A DNA stretch of 64,000 bases from Planctomycetota bacterium. GTDB lineage: Bacteria > Planctomycetota > UBA1135 > GCA-002686595. This document shows, in pieces, positions 25,619 to 34,866 of the stretch. The notes below the pieces were generated by a model that saw only the letters and a program-made list of their open reading frames with translations, made no database searches and was not told the DNA's origin. Both the position numbers and the translations under genes were made by a program. Within the stretch, counting starts at the first letter, position 1; each line of letters starts with the position of its first letter. The stretch is from NCBI GenBank assembly GCA_016795245.1, contig JAEUIA010000054.1:1-64000 (forward strand), given 5' to 3'.

Positions 25619-27559
25619 TCACTTCTTCTTGGGGGCCGGAACCAGCTGAATGCCGATGAAGCGCCTGTAATTGCGCTGAGACGGCGGCCGCAGATCGATG
25701 TTGCCTGCGACGCGCCACCCGTCCAGCGCAACGGTGATCGCAGTCGGCTTCGCGCGCGCCGTGATCTTGGCGATGCCGTCGGCGTTCGTCTTCCCGACCT
25801 CGCGCTCGGCGATCGACACCACTGCGCCTTCGACCGGCTTGTTGTCGCGGCGGCGCGTGATGCGCACTGTGTCGCCCCAGCCTGGTTGCACGCTCAGTTC
25901 GCAAGTACGCCGCCTGCGACCGTCGACGAAGGACTGCGCGGCGAAACTCTGCATGTCGCCGATCTGCGCCGGGTAGCCCGACTTGTCGAGGCGCCACTGG
26001 AGGCGCTTGTCTTCGGGGTAGTCCGTCAGCACGACCGTGCCCGAGTCGCTCCAGATCGAACGCTCGCCTTCGAAGGTCTCCAAGATCAGGTGGAACCTCC
26101 GCAGCACGAGCCCGTTGTCCGCATCGCGCACTTCGAACGCGAAATCGGACACGAGCACGCGGTCCTTGACCTTGAATACGACCTCCTCGTTCGGCGCTTC
26201 GACGGTGATGCGCCGCGGCGACCATTCGAACCAGTCGTTTTCCTCGACGTCGAGCCGATACTTGCCCTTGGGCAGCGCGCCGAAATCGAACCGGCCCACC
26301 ATTCCTGTCCTGGTCGATTCCCAATTCACGCGTACACGCAGACGCGGCGGATCGCCGGAACGCTCGTCAGCCCGCATGAGCGCGATGCTGCAGCGCGGCT
26401 CGATCGCGCCGGTCTCGGTCACCACGGATCCTGCGATGCGCCCGACCGTGGGTAGCGGCGTGAGCACGAAATCCTGCGTCAAGACGGCGCCCGACTCGAC
26501 GCTGACCTCGGCGTCGGCGGATTCGTGCAAGATCGAGTTCGTCCACACTCGTGCTTCGCACGGCCGCACGAATTCGATGCGGTACCGCCCCTTGCCGTCG
26601 GTGCGCGCCGAACGCTCGAAGGGCCGTTTCTCGCCTTCTTTCGGCCTGGCGCGGACGGTCACGACTACGCCGGCGGCCGGTGCGCCTGCGCTCGTCACTG
26701 TGCCCGTGACGACGGCGCGCGCGCCGAGTTGGATGTGTACGTTGGCTCCTGCGACGCCGACTACCGTCGTCGCCGGCGCTTCACCCAGCCACAGTCCATC
26801 GCGCGTGCGCGCTTCGATCGTGTTGGCGCGCGTGAAATCGGCGTCGAACGAAGGAAAACGCACCCAGGCGCTCTCGCCATCCAGTCGGTAGGGCGGCATC
26901 ACGCGCAAAGGTTCGAAGGCCGTGCTCTCGCGCGCTTCGTCGTTCGAAACCGTGAGACGCAGGTCGATCTGGTCGAGGTCAGGTCCCGTCTCGGGCCCGA
27001 AAGTCAGCGTGTAGGTCGGACCGCTCTCGACGGAGATGATCTTCGCGCGCGCTGCGTTGGCGATGTGATCGATCTCCATCACGCGGCCCGCCTGCCGTCG
27101 GCGTTTGTGGTCGAGCGGCGTCACGCGCACGATGCCGATCGCGAGCGGTTCGGTCGTCGTCAGAGCACCGTCGTCGCCGGTCAGCGCCTCGAAGCGTCGA
27201 CCGGCGCTGTCCTCGAAGCGCAAGAGATAGCGCGGCAGCGACAAGCCCGAACGTTCGTCGATCACCTTGCACTCGAGCGGCGTGCTCGGTTTCGTGCGGT
27301 CGACCTTGTCGACGACGGTCGGTTTCTCGACGCGCTCTTCCAGCGCGACGCGCGGCGCACTGCTCGGCCGCGAACCCGCGGACAGCGAGGCGTCCGGCGC
27401 GTGCGGATCGGTGAGTTCAGTGCCCACCGCCTCGTCCGTTGCACTCGCGCCGCCCTCCAATTCAATCTGCGCACGCGACGCGCGCCCCGAGGAACTGAAC
27501 CACAGAGCTGCGCCGAGGATGAGTCCGGCCAGGGTCAGAACGAGGAGGAGGAGGCGCAT
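25619..27559 (-). CDS. Large envelope protein with carboxypeptidase-regulatory-like domains
   Basis: This 646-aa protein has an N-terminal membrane segment (RLLLLVLTLAGLILGAALWF). A disordered Ser/Ala/Asp linker follows, then several beta-sandwich stretches of the CarboxypepD_reg/transthyretin-like type, for example VVTGTVTSAGAPAAGVVVTV, AGSVVTETGAIEPR and KPVEGAVVSIAEREVGKT. These domains are structural and mediate protein contacts. No catalytic domain is visible, so it is not itself a peptidase. It is anchored facing the periplasm by the single N-terminal segment. It lies 34 nt upstream of the dehydratase gene on the same strand. The start at 27559 was chosen because it gives the membrane segment. 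Confidence 0.78.
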   Translation of the reverse strand: MRLLLLVLTLAGLILGAALWFSSSGRASRAQIELEGGASATDEAVGTELTDPHAPDASLSAGSRPSSAPRVALEERVEKPTVVDKVDRTKPSTPLECKVIDERSGLSLPRYLLRFEDSAGRRFEALTGDDGALTTTEPLAIGIVRVTPLDHKRRRQAGRVMEIDHIANAARAKIISVESGPTYTLTFGPETGPDLDQIDLRLTVSNDEARESTAFEPLRVMPPYRLDGESAWVRFPSFDADFTRANTIEARTRDGLWLGEAPATTVVGVAGANVHIQLGARAVVTGTVTSAGAPAAGVVVTVRARPKEGEKRPFERSARTDGKGRYRIEFVRPCEARVWTNSILHESADAEVSVESGAVLTQDFVLTPLPTVGRIAGSVVTETGAIEPRCSIALMRADERSGDPPRLRVRVNWESTRTGMVGRFDFGALPKGKYRLDVEENDWFEWSPRRITVEAPNEEVVFKVKDRVLVSDFAFEVRDADNGLVLRRFHLILETFEGERSIWSDSGTVVLTDYPEDKRLQWRLDKSGYPAQIGDMQSFAAQSFVDGRRRRTCELSVQPGWGDTVRITRRRDNKPVEGAVVSIAEREVGKTNADGIAKITARAKPTAITVALDGWRVAGNIDLRPPSQRNYRRFIGIQLVPAPKKK

Positions 27560-27632
27560 CGGGGGTGTACAAAGTAGCGGTCGGAGGCCGGATCCGCTCG
27601 CTCGCGGCGCGCAGCGAGTAGATTGGAATCCC

Positions 27633-28625
27633 GTGACTCCCCTTCCGCTCCCGTTCACTGCGCCCTGGCTCCTCGCGCCGATGGAGGGCGTCACCGAGCC
27701 GTGCTTCCGCGACCTCGTCCTGGAGCGCAATCCGGCCGCCGCGCTGGGCGGCGCGTACACCGAGTTCGTGCGCGTCGTGGACCTGCCGCTCCCGCGCCGC
27801 GTGCTGCGCGAGCACCTCGGTCCGCGCCGATTCGAGACACCGGTCGGGATCCAGTTGATGGGCGCCGACATCGGAGCGCTGGCGGAGACGGCGCGGCGCG
27901 CGGTCGAGGTCGGGTCACCGCTCGTCGACTTGAACTTCGGCTGCCCCGCGAAGGGTGCGCTGCGCGGCTGCGCGGGCTCGGCCCTGCTGAAGGAACCCGC
28001 GAAGCTCGAGGCGATCGTGCGCGCGTGCGTCGCTGTCGTCACGACGGTGCCGGTCACGGCCAAGATCCGCGCCGGTTTCGACGACGCGGTCCTCCTGGAG
28101 GATCTCGCGCACGCCGCCGCGGCAGGCGGTGCCTCGCTCTTGACGGTGCACTGCCGCACGCGCGCCGAGGGTTACCAGGAACTGGTCGACTGGTCGCGCA
28201 TCGCGCGCGCCGTCGCAGCCGTCGCGATCCCCGTGTGCGGCAACGGCGGCGTCGATACGCACGCGGATCTGGAGCGCATGCGGCGCGAGACCGGCTGCGA
28301 CTACGTGATGGTCGGCCGTGCAGCGCTCGGCGATCCATGGATCTTCCAAGGCGCGCGCGTCTCGAGCGCGGAAGCGGCGCTGTTCCTCGTCGACTACGCG
28401 CGAGCGCTGATGGAGAGCGGCAACGCGCGCGAAAAGGGGGCGGCGGCGCGGGTGAAGCAGCTCTTGCGCCATTGGACCGCGGGTGCGCTGTTCGATCACG
28501 ACCGCGCGCGCTGGCTCGGCGAGCCGGAGCCGCGGGCGCTGCTCGCGCACCTCGCACGCGCCGCCGGCGTGGAATCCGCTTGGGACTCGGTCGTGGAGAC
28601 CACCGAGCGCGCCGCAGGCGGTTAG
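27633..28625 (+). CDS. tRNA-dihydrouridine synthase family protein
   Basis: This 330-aa FMN enzyme reduces uridines to dihydrouridine in tRNA D-loops. The N-terminal LLAPMEGVTEPCFRDLVL is the Dus signature start. LNFGCPAKGAL contains the catalytic Cys104, and KIRAGFDD and VHCRTRAEGY follow. VCGNGGVDTHADLERM and VMVGRAALGDPWIF bind FMN phosphate near residues 200-230. The start is GTG at 27633; the nearest ATG (inside PMEGV) would delete the first barrel strand. It is divergent from the envelope-protein gene with a gap of about 70 bp. Subfamily (A, B or C) is not assigned. Confidence 0.93.
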   Translation: MTPLPLPFTAPWLLAPMEGVTEPCFRDLVLERNPAAALGGAYTEFVRVVDLPLPRRVLREHLGPRRFETPVGIQLMGADIGALAETARRAVEVGSPLVDLNFGCPAKGALRGCAGSALLKEPAKLEAIVRACVAVVTTVPVTAKIRAGFDDAVLLEDLAHAAAAGGASLLTVHCRTRAEGYQELVDWSRIARAVAAVAIPVCGNGGVDTHADLERMRRETGCDYVMVGRAALGDPWIFQGARVSSAEAALFLVDYARALMESGNAREKGAAARVKQLLRHWTAGALFDHDRARWLGEPEPRALLAHLARAAGVESAWDSVVETTERAAGG

Positions 28626-28687
28626 AATTACGGAATGCGGGCTGACACCGGCCCGCCGCCGTGAATCCAGCGCCGGTCCCCCTTCCC

Positions 28688-30517
28688 ATGACTCACTTGT
28701 CGCGCATTGGCCTGTCCCTCGCCGCCGTGGTCGCTTGCGGCGTCGGTGCCGAGGCTCAGGTCCGCGAAGCCTGGCGCCTCGTCTTCGACAATGGCACACC
28801 CTACAGCAGCGACTTCTCACGGCTCGTTGCGGCGCACCCTGCGGGCGGCTACGTGGTCGCCGGATCGACGACCGCCATGCCGGCGCCTTCCACCACGTCG
28901 GACCCGTTGATCGTGCGTGTGGATTCGAGCGGCAACGTATCCTGGTCGCGCACCTACACCGGTGATCCTACGCGCGACGGTGCCGGTGCCTTGGGGATCG
29001 CTGCGAGCGGAGCGATCTATGTCGCTTCCTCCTCGGGTTTCTTCAACAACGCCGATGTGCGGCTCTTGAAGTACGACGCCGCCGGCAACTTTCAGTGGTT
29101 CGGCGGTCCCTACGGCGTAAGCGGAGTCGATGAGTACGTCAGCGCGCGCGAGCTCTTGATCGACACCGCTGAAAACACCTACATCGGTTGTTCGGCTGCG
29201 GGTGCCGCGATCGGGACGTACAACTTCGTCGTCCTGAGCTACGACAGCACGGGGACGCAGCGCTTCGCGACCGTAATCGACGGACCGCTGGGCGCGGGCG
29301 ACGCGTTGAAGGCGATCTGTCGCGACTCAGCGGACAACGTATTCGCCGTCGGCAGCATGGACGGCGCGGCGAACGGCACTTCGAGCCTGGGTCTCACCAA
29401 GCTCAACTCGTCGGGTGCCGTGCAGTGGACGCGCGTCTACGATCACACCGGACCCAATACGGTGCAGACCTTGTATTCGGCCGTGTGCGACGCGGCCGGC
29501 AACGTTTACGCCTGTGGTGCAACCGGCACGGCGCCCGCGTCGTTTGCGAGCGTGTTGATTTCGTACGATTCGGCCGGGCAATTCCGCTGGATTCGGCAAG
29601 TTCCGGGCGCGGCGAACTCGATTCCGAATCGTGTCGCGATCGACCGCTGGGGCAATCTGATCCTGGTCGCGAACTCCGGTCCGAACGGTCAGGTCGTGAA
29701 GTACGACTCCGCCGGGAACATGGCGTGGCAACACCCGTGGCTGCCGGTCGGATACACCAGCGCTGTGCCGCACACCGTCGTCGTCGAAAACGGCGGCGAC
29801 ATCACGATCGGCGGCAGCGTTTCGAACTCCGGTCCCTCGGCTCAAGACCTGGCCGTCACCCAGCTCGATCCGAACGGCAACGAACTCTGGACGCGCGCGG
29901 CCGACCACAACGCGCAACAAGAACAGTTCGGGAACCTGATCGACTCCTCGCTCGGACGCATCACGGCGACGGGCTGGACGCTCCCGTATTCGGTCGGCCT
30001 GGGCTACGGAGCCGCCGATGTGTTCGCGTTCGAACTCGGCGATCAATCGCAACCGTTCTGCTTCGGCGACGGCTCGGGCAGCGCGTGTCCGTGCGGCAAC
30101 ACGAGCGCGCCGGGCGCCCAGGTCGCCTGTCTGAACTCGGGCGCCGTCGCGGCGCGACTCGCCGACACGGGCGACGCCGGCATCGCGAACGACACCCTGG
30201 TCCTCCACGCGACCGAAATCCCGGGTCCGGCGCTGTTCTTCCAGGGCACCGGACAGGCTGCAGGCGGGGCGGGCATCCCCTTCGGCGACGGGCTCTTGTG
30301 CATCGGCGGGACGATCACCCGGATGGGGATCGTGTTTCCGACCGGCACGAGCGCCGCCTACCCCGGAGGCACCACGGGCAACCCGATCCACGTCGCCGGC
30401 GCCACCTCGGCCGGCGATCTGCGCCATTATCAGGCCTGGTACCGCGATGCAGCCGCTTTTTGCACGGCCTCGACGTTCAACCTGACCCAGGGATTGTCGG
30501 TGACCTGGGCGCCTTGA
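28688..30517 (+). CDS. Secreted propeller-like protein with Planctomycetota-type C-terminal module
   Basis: This 609-aa exported protein has a signal peptide (RIGLSLAAVVACGVGAEA). It carries about nine repeats of roughly 40-50 residues such as VRVDSSGNVSWSRTYTG, LKYDAAGNFQWFGG and TQLDPNGNELWTRA. These form a PQQ/SBBP-like beta-propeller. The C-terminal roughly 150 residues carry CFGDGSGSACPCGN, a disulfide-rich start, then ALFFQGTGQ, FGDGLLC and HYQAWYRD. A related module ends the 883-aa protein at 60400-63051. The function is unknown; an extracellular binding role is likely. The ATG at 28688 is chosen over an in-frame start 27 nt upstream because of the signal peptide. Confidence 0.85.
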   Translation: MTHLSRIGLSLAAVVACGVGAEAQVREAWRLVFDNGTPYSSDFSRLVAAHPAGGYVVAGSTTAMPAPSTTSDPLIVRVDSSGNVSWSRTYTGDPTRDGAGALGIAASGAIYVASSSGFFNNADVRLLKYDAAGNFQWFGGPYGVSGVDEYVSARELLIDTAENTYIGCSAAGAAIGTYNFVVLSYDSTGTQRFATVIDGPLGAGDALKAICRDSADNVFAVGSMDGAANGTSSLGLTKLNSSGAVQWTRVYDHTGPNTVQTLYSAVCDAAGNVYACGATGTAPASFASVLISYDSAGQFRWIRQVPGAANSIPNRVAIDRWGNLILVANSGPNGQVVKYDSAGNMAWQHPWLPVGYTSAVPHTVVVENGGDITIGGSVSNSGPSAQDLAVTQLDPNGNELWTRAADHNAQQEQFGNLIDSSLGRITATGWTLPYSVGLGYGAADVFAFELGDQSQPFCFGDGSGSACPCGNTSAPGAQVACLNSGAVAARLADTGDAGIANDTLVLHATEIPGPALFFQGTGQAAGGAGIPFGDGLLCIGGTITRMGIVFPTGTSAAYPGGTTGNPIHVAGATSAGDLRHYQAWYRDAAAFCTASTFNLTQGLSVTWAP

Positions 30518-30616
30518 CGAGCGACAACGGACGGGGTCCGAAGAAAAAGAGCGGCGCAGATCAGCGTCCGCCGAACCGGCTTCCTAGAATGCTGCGCCAA
30601 CCAACCGGGAGCAGAC

Positions 30617-32593
30617 ATGGCAAAGTGGACGCACCACGACAGTGAGACCCTTTACAACGTTCCCAAGTGGGGACTGGGATTCTTCAAGATCAACGAAGCC
30701 GGGAACGTAGAAGTCCGGCCCGAAGGTCCCGACGGCCCCAACCGTCCCGGGATCGACATGTACGAGTTGATCGGACAGATCCTGCGGCGCGGCGTGACCA
30801 CGCCGATCCTGCTGCGTTTCGACGGCATCCTCAGGTCGCGCGTGCGCGCGATGAACGAGGCCTTCAACAACGCGCGGCGCGAGCACGATTACACGGCGCC
30901 CTACCGCGGTGTCTTTCCGATCAAGGTCAACCAGGAACGCCACGTCGTCGAAGCGCTCCTGTCGGAAGGCAAGAACTACAACATGGGATTGGAGGTCGGC
31001 AGCAAGCCCGAACTCATCGCCGTGATCGCGCTCTTGTCCGGTCGCAGTTCGTTGATGATCTGCAACGGGTACAAGGACGAGGAGTACATCGAGATGGCGC
31101 TGCTCGCGACCAAGCTCGGCATCACGCCGATCCTGGTGGTCGAGAAATACAGCGAGATCGAGACGATCCTGAGCGTGTCGCGCCGTCTCGACATCCGACC
31201 CTCGCTCGGCATTCGATCGAAGCTCTCGGGCAAGGGCGCGGGCCGCTGGCAGGAATCGGGCGGTGATCGCTCGAAGTTCGGCCTCACCACCAAGGAGATG
31301 GTGGCGGTCGTCGAGACCATGCAGAAAGAAGGCATGGCGGACTGCATCAAGCTCCTGCACTTCCACCTCGGCAGCCAGATCCCCGAGATCAGGTCGCTGA
31401 AGAACGCGCTGCGCGAAGCCACGCACACGCTCGTCGGATTGCACCGCATGGGCGCCAAGATCGAGTGGTTCGACGTCGGCGGCGGCTTGGGTGTCGATTA
31501 CGACGGATCGCAGACGAATTTCGAATCGTCGATGAACTACTCGCTGCAGGAGTACGCGAACGACGTCGTCTTGCACCTGGTCCAAGCCTGCAACGAGGCC
31601 GACATTCCGCTGCCCGGCATCGTGACCGAGTCGGGGCGTGCCTTGTCGGCGCACCACGCCGTGCTCGTGACCGAAGTGCTCGGAACGACGGATTTCACCG
31701 AGGAAGGTCTGCCCACCCCGCCCGCGGAGGGGGATCACGCGCTGCTCGGCAACTTCCACTCGGTGTGGGAGAACGTGACGGCCAAGAACTACCAGGAGAG
31801 CTACCACCACGCGATGCAGATTCGCGACGAGACGATGGTACTCTTCAACGTCGGACAGATTTCGCTGCGCGAGCGCGCCTCGGTCGAGGACTACTTCTGG
31901 CGCACGTGCGAGAAGATCCTGCGCATCACGCGCACCCTGGATTACGTACCGGACGACCTCGCGAACCTCGAACGCGACATGGCCGACACGTACTTCCTGA
32001 ACTTCTCGCTGTTCCAGTCGGTCCCGGACAGTTGGGCGATCCACCAATTGTTCCCGGTGCTGCCGCTGCACCGTCACAACGAGACGCCGACGCGCCGCGC
32101 GATTCTGGCGGACATCACTTGCGATTCGGACGGCAAGGTCGATCGTTTCATCGACTTGCGCGACGTCAAGCGCACGCTCGAACTGCATCCGCTCAAGAAC
32201 CAGGACCCCTACTACATCGGGTTCTTCCTGGTCGGCGCGTACCAGGAGATCCTGGGTGACATGCACAACCTGTTCGGCGACACGAACGTCGTGCACGTCG
32301 ACCTCGACGACGCCGGCCGCCCGCGTTTGACGCACGTCCTGCGCGGCGAGCGCGTTCAAGACGTACTCGAGTACGTCGAGTACTTCGAGACCGATCTGCT
32401 TTCGAATCTGCGCCGCAGCGTCGAGCGCTCGCTCGAAGAGGGACGGATCACATTCGAAGAATCGGCCCTGTTGTACCGCCGGTACGAGGCCGGCCTGCAC
32501 GGCTATACGTACCTCACGCGTGAGAAGTCGAAGAACGGCGACGGACCCGTCGTGCTGCAACCGACCTTGGCGTTTCAAAAGAGCGACTCTTGA
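30617..32593 (+). CDS. speA: Biosynthetic arginine decarboxylase
   Basis: This 658-aa PLP enzyme of fold type III decarboxylates arginine to agmatine, the first step to putrescine. The PLP lysine is Lys103 in GVFPIKVNQERHV. The family-specific ICNGYKDEEYIEMAL, LLHFHLGSQI, DVGGGLGVDYDGS and ESGRALSAHHAVLV stretches are all present in order. Length equals the SpeA norm and the gene is complete. A GGGAGCAG ribosome site precedes the ATG at 30617. Its stop overlaps the TTG start of the FKBP gene (TTGA), implying co-translation. Confidence 0.97.
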   Translation: MAKWTHHDSETLYNVPKWGLGFFKINEAGNVEVRPEGPDGPNRPGIDMYELIGQILRRGVTTPILLRFDGILRSRVRAMNEAFNNARREHDYTAPYRGVFPIKVNQERHVVEALLSEGKNYNMGLEVGSKPELIAVIALLSGRSSLMICNGYKDEEYIEMALLATKLGITPILVVEKYSEIETILSVSRRLDIRPSLGIRSKLSGKGAGRWQESGGDRSKFGLTTKEMVAVVETMQKEGMADCIKLLHFHLGSQIPEIRSLKNALREATHTLVGLHRMGAKIEWFDVGGGLGVDYDGSQTNFESSMNYSLQEYANDVVLHLVQACNEADIPLPGIVTESGRALSAHHAVLVTEVLGTTDFTEEGLPTPPAEGDHALLGNFHSVWENVTAKNYQESYHHAMQIRDETMVLFNVGQISLRERASVEDYFWRTCEKILRITRTLDYVPDDLANLERDMADTYFLNFSLFQSVPDSWAIHQLFPVLPLHRHNETPTRRAILADITCDSDGKVDRFIDLRDVKRTLELHPLKNQDPYYIGFFLVGAYQEILGDMHNLFGDTNVVHVDLDDAGRPRLTHVLRGERVQDVLEYVEYFETDLLSNLRRSVERSLEEGRITFEESALLYRRYEAGLHGYTYLTREKSKNGDGPVVLQPTLAFQKSDS

Positions 32594-33141
32594 AGATCAA
32601 GCACGGCTGCATCGTCGAACTCACGTATCTGCTCAAGGACGAGGACGGCGAAGTCGTCGAACAGTCGGGCGCAGACGGCCCGATGAGCTATCTGCACGGC
32701 TACGGCGAGATCCCGTCGGGCCTCGAGGCGCGGCTGGACGGCGTCGAGGTCGGCGCGGCATTCGAAGTCACGCTCGCACCGGGCGAGGCCTTCGGCGACT
32801 ACGACCCCGAGAAGATCCTGGCGGTGCCGCGCGACCAGTTTCCGGCCGATGCCGAGATCGTCCCCGGCGACACGATCACGGTTTCCGTCGCCGACGACGA
32901 GGACCCGGACTCCGAGACGGGCGAGATGGATACCCGCGTCGTCGAAATCTCTCCCGAAGCCATCGTGCTCGACGCCAACCATCCCTACGCGGGCAAGCGC
33001 ATGACCTTCGACCTGCGCGTCTTGAGCATCCGCGCCGCGTCGGAGGAAGAACTCGCCGAACATGAGAACGACGACGAAGATGACGACGAGTTCGAATCCG
33101 AAGAATTCGAGACCGAAGAGGCCGAAGAAGACGAGGAGTGA
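32590..33141 (+). CDS. FKBP-type peptidyl-prolyl isomerase (SlyD-like)
   Basis: This 183-aa cytoplasmic isomerase catalyses cis-trans isomerisation of prolyl bonds and acts as a folding chaperone. LHGYGEIPSGLEARLDG forms the FKBP flap edge. A SlyD-type insert (GEAFGDYDPEKILAVPRDQF) and NHPYAGKRMTFDLRVLSIR follow. The C-terminal roughly 35 residues are almost entirely Glu/Asp, not the His/Cys-rich metal-binding tail of E. coli SlyD. The start is a TTG overlapping the speA stop. The acidic tail could bind divalent cations or basic clients, which is speculative. Confidence 0.88.
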   Translation: MKIKHGCIVELTYLLKDEDGEVVEQSGADGPMSYLHGYGEIPSGLEARLDGVEVGAAFEVTLAPGEAFGDYDPEKILAVPRDQFPADAEIVPGDTITVSVADDEDPDSETGEMDTRVVEISPEAIVLDANHPYAGKRMTFDLRVLSIRAASEEELAEHENDDEDDDEFESEEFETEEAEEDEE

Positions 33142-33144
33142 GCC

Positions 33145-34866
33145 GTGATCGCCATTTGCGCAGCGCTCCTCGGTCTGGTCGGCAACCTCGTCACCAACGG
33201 TGATTTCGAAACCGGCGGCGCTCCGGATGCGATCCCCGGCTGGGTGCTGGAAATCGGCGCCCGCACGGGCGGATTCGAGCCGGTCTCGCGCGTGACGGTC
33301 GATGCCAGCGACAAGCACGGCGGCGCGCATAGCCTGCACTTCTCCGGCGACGACAAAGTGCGCGCGTGGCAGGGCGCCAGGCAGGAACTCGAGGCCCGCC
33401 CCGGCGCGACCTACACGCTGAACGCATTCGCCAAGACGAAGGACGTGCGCGTCGAGACCGTCGTCGGTGCGAACATGCAGCAGTACTCAAACTGCTACGT
33501 CGCGCTGTTCCTGCGCGACGACAGCGGGATCATCGTGGCCAAGAGCTACGCGCGGCCCAGGACACCGACCACGGATTGGGAAGCGATCACGGCGAAGGTC
33601 GTCGCTCCGCGCACGACGCGCACGGCCGAAGTCTTCGTGTTCCTCTCCATGAGCGGCGACTTGTGGCTCGACGACGTCGAAGTCGGCATCGAGAACGGTG
33701 ATCCGCTGCCGCCCGAAGAACTGATCTTGCACGAGGGCTTCGAGACGGCGACGGCGCTGCCGAAGGGCTGGGTCGAGGAATTCGGTGCGAGCAACGGAGC
33801 CGGAGCGACGCGCTCGACCATCGCCATCGATCGCTCGGTCGGCGAAGGCGATTCCCCCGGCAGCCTGCACTTCTCGGGCAGCGCCTCCACGCAACGTTGG
33901 TTCAGTTGCACGCGCAAGGTCGAAGTCGTCCCTGGAGACGCGCTGCGTTTCTCGGCGTCCGTGAAGACCGAAAACGTGCGCAAGGAGGGCATTCAGTTCG
34001 AGAACTTGCACTTGAGCATGGCCTTCGAGAGCGCGACCGGGCGCGCCCTGGGGACGCGCATCTTCGCGGCCTGTCCCACAGGCACCCAGGACTGGACGCG
34101 CGTGGAGGCCAAGGCCATCGCGCCGGCCGAGACGGCATTCGTGACGATCGGAATGTTCCTGTCGATGTCGGGCGATGCCTGGTTCGACCGCATCGAACTC
34201 ATGCGGCGCGGCGGGTTCTCTCCGGCTTACGCCGATTGGAAATCCATTGCGGTCGACCGCATCACGCTCAAGTTCGCGCCGGATCACCCGCAAGCGGCGG
34301 AGATGAAGGAATGGGCCGCGAAGTTCGCTGCCGCCTACGGCATGGCCAGGACACGTATGGCCGTCGCGTTCGATGAACCCATCACCGTCTACGTCTACAC
34401 GGACGAAGAGCAAGGCAAGCGCTTCACCGGCCGAGCGCTGGCGTTTGCATCGCCGCACGATCGCACGGTGCACCAGACGCTCGCGAATACGCTGGGGCAT
34501 GAGCTCTCGCACGTCATCGCGCAAGGGATTGGCTACGCGCAGGTGGAGTTGTTCGGCGAAGGGTTGGCGGTGTGGTGTGACGGATCGACGGACGAAGCGC
34601 ACCACGACCGGGCGGCGCAACTGTTGCGCAACGGAAAATTGCCGACGCTCGCCACGCTGCTCGATGATTTCCGGTCGGACGAAGCGCGCACGTATCCGGC
34701 CGCGGGCTCGTTCTGCGGGTATGTGATCGCTACGGCGGGGTTGGATGCGCTCAAACGTATCTACGTCACTCCGGATCCGGTGGGACATGCGCAGAAGGTG
34801 TTCGGAAAGAGCCTCGCCACGCTCGACGAAGAGTGGCGGGAGTTCTTGAGAATGAGAGTAAAGTGA
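33145..34866 (+). CDS. Exported gluzincin-type metallopeptidase with two binding domains
   Basis: This 573-aa protein has a short hydrophobic N-terminus (MIAICAALLGLVGNLV). Two beta-sandwich domains of about 165 residues follow, each resembling CBM4_9/galactose-binding modules: NLVTNGDFETGGAP...LWLDDVEVG and LILHEGFETATALPKGW...AWFDRIELM. The C-terminal domain has HELSH (His452, Glu453, His456) and a downstream GEGLAVW with Glu472, the layout of a gluzincin zinc peptidase. It probably cleaves surface or extracellular substrates brought in by the binding domains. The start is GTG at 33145, 3 nt after the FKBP stop. Its stop region abuts the start of the next short reading frame (TGATG-like overlap). 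Confidence 0.82.
   Translation: MIAICAALLGLVGNLVTNGDFETGGAPDAIPGWVLEIGARTGGFEPVSRVTVDASDKHGGAHSLHFSGDDKVRAWQGARQELEARPGATYTLNAFAKTKDVRVETVVGANMQQYSNCYVALFLRDDSGIIVAKSYARPRTPTTDWEAITAKVVAPRTTRTAEVFVFLSMSGDLWLDDVEVGIENGDPLPPEELILHEGFETATALPKGWVEEFGASNGAGATRSTIAIDRSVGEGDSPGSLHFSGSASTQRWFSCTRKVEVVPGDALRFSASVKTENVRKEGIQFENLHLSMAFESATGRALGTRIFAACPTGTQDWTRVEAKAIAPAETAFVTIGMFLSMSGDAWFDRIELMRRGGFSPAYADWKSIAVDRITLKFAPDHPQAAEMKEWAAKFAAAYGMARTRMAVAFDEPITVYVYTDEEQGKRFTGRALAFASPHDRTVHQTLANTLGHELSHVIAQGIGYAQVELFGEGLAVWCDGSTDEAHHDRAAQLLRNGKLPTLATLLDDFRSDEARTYPAAGSFCGYVIATAGLDALKRIYVTPDPVGHAQKVFGKSLATLDEEWREFLRMRVK

Noticed and set aside
30584-32578. A 664-codon open frame on the minus strand opposite speA
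   Set aside because: speA is unmistakable on the plus strand. The reverse frame is Arg/Val/Asp-rich with no recognisable motif, the usual shadow of GC-rich codon bias.
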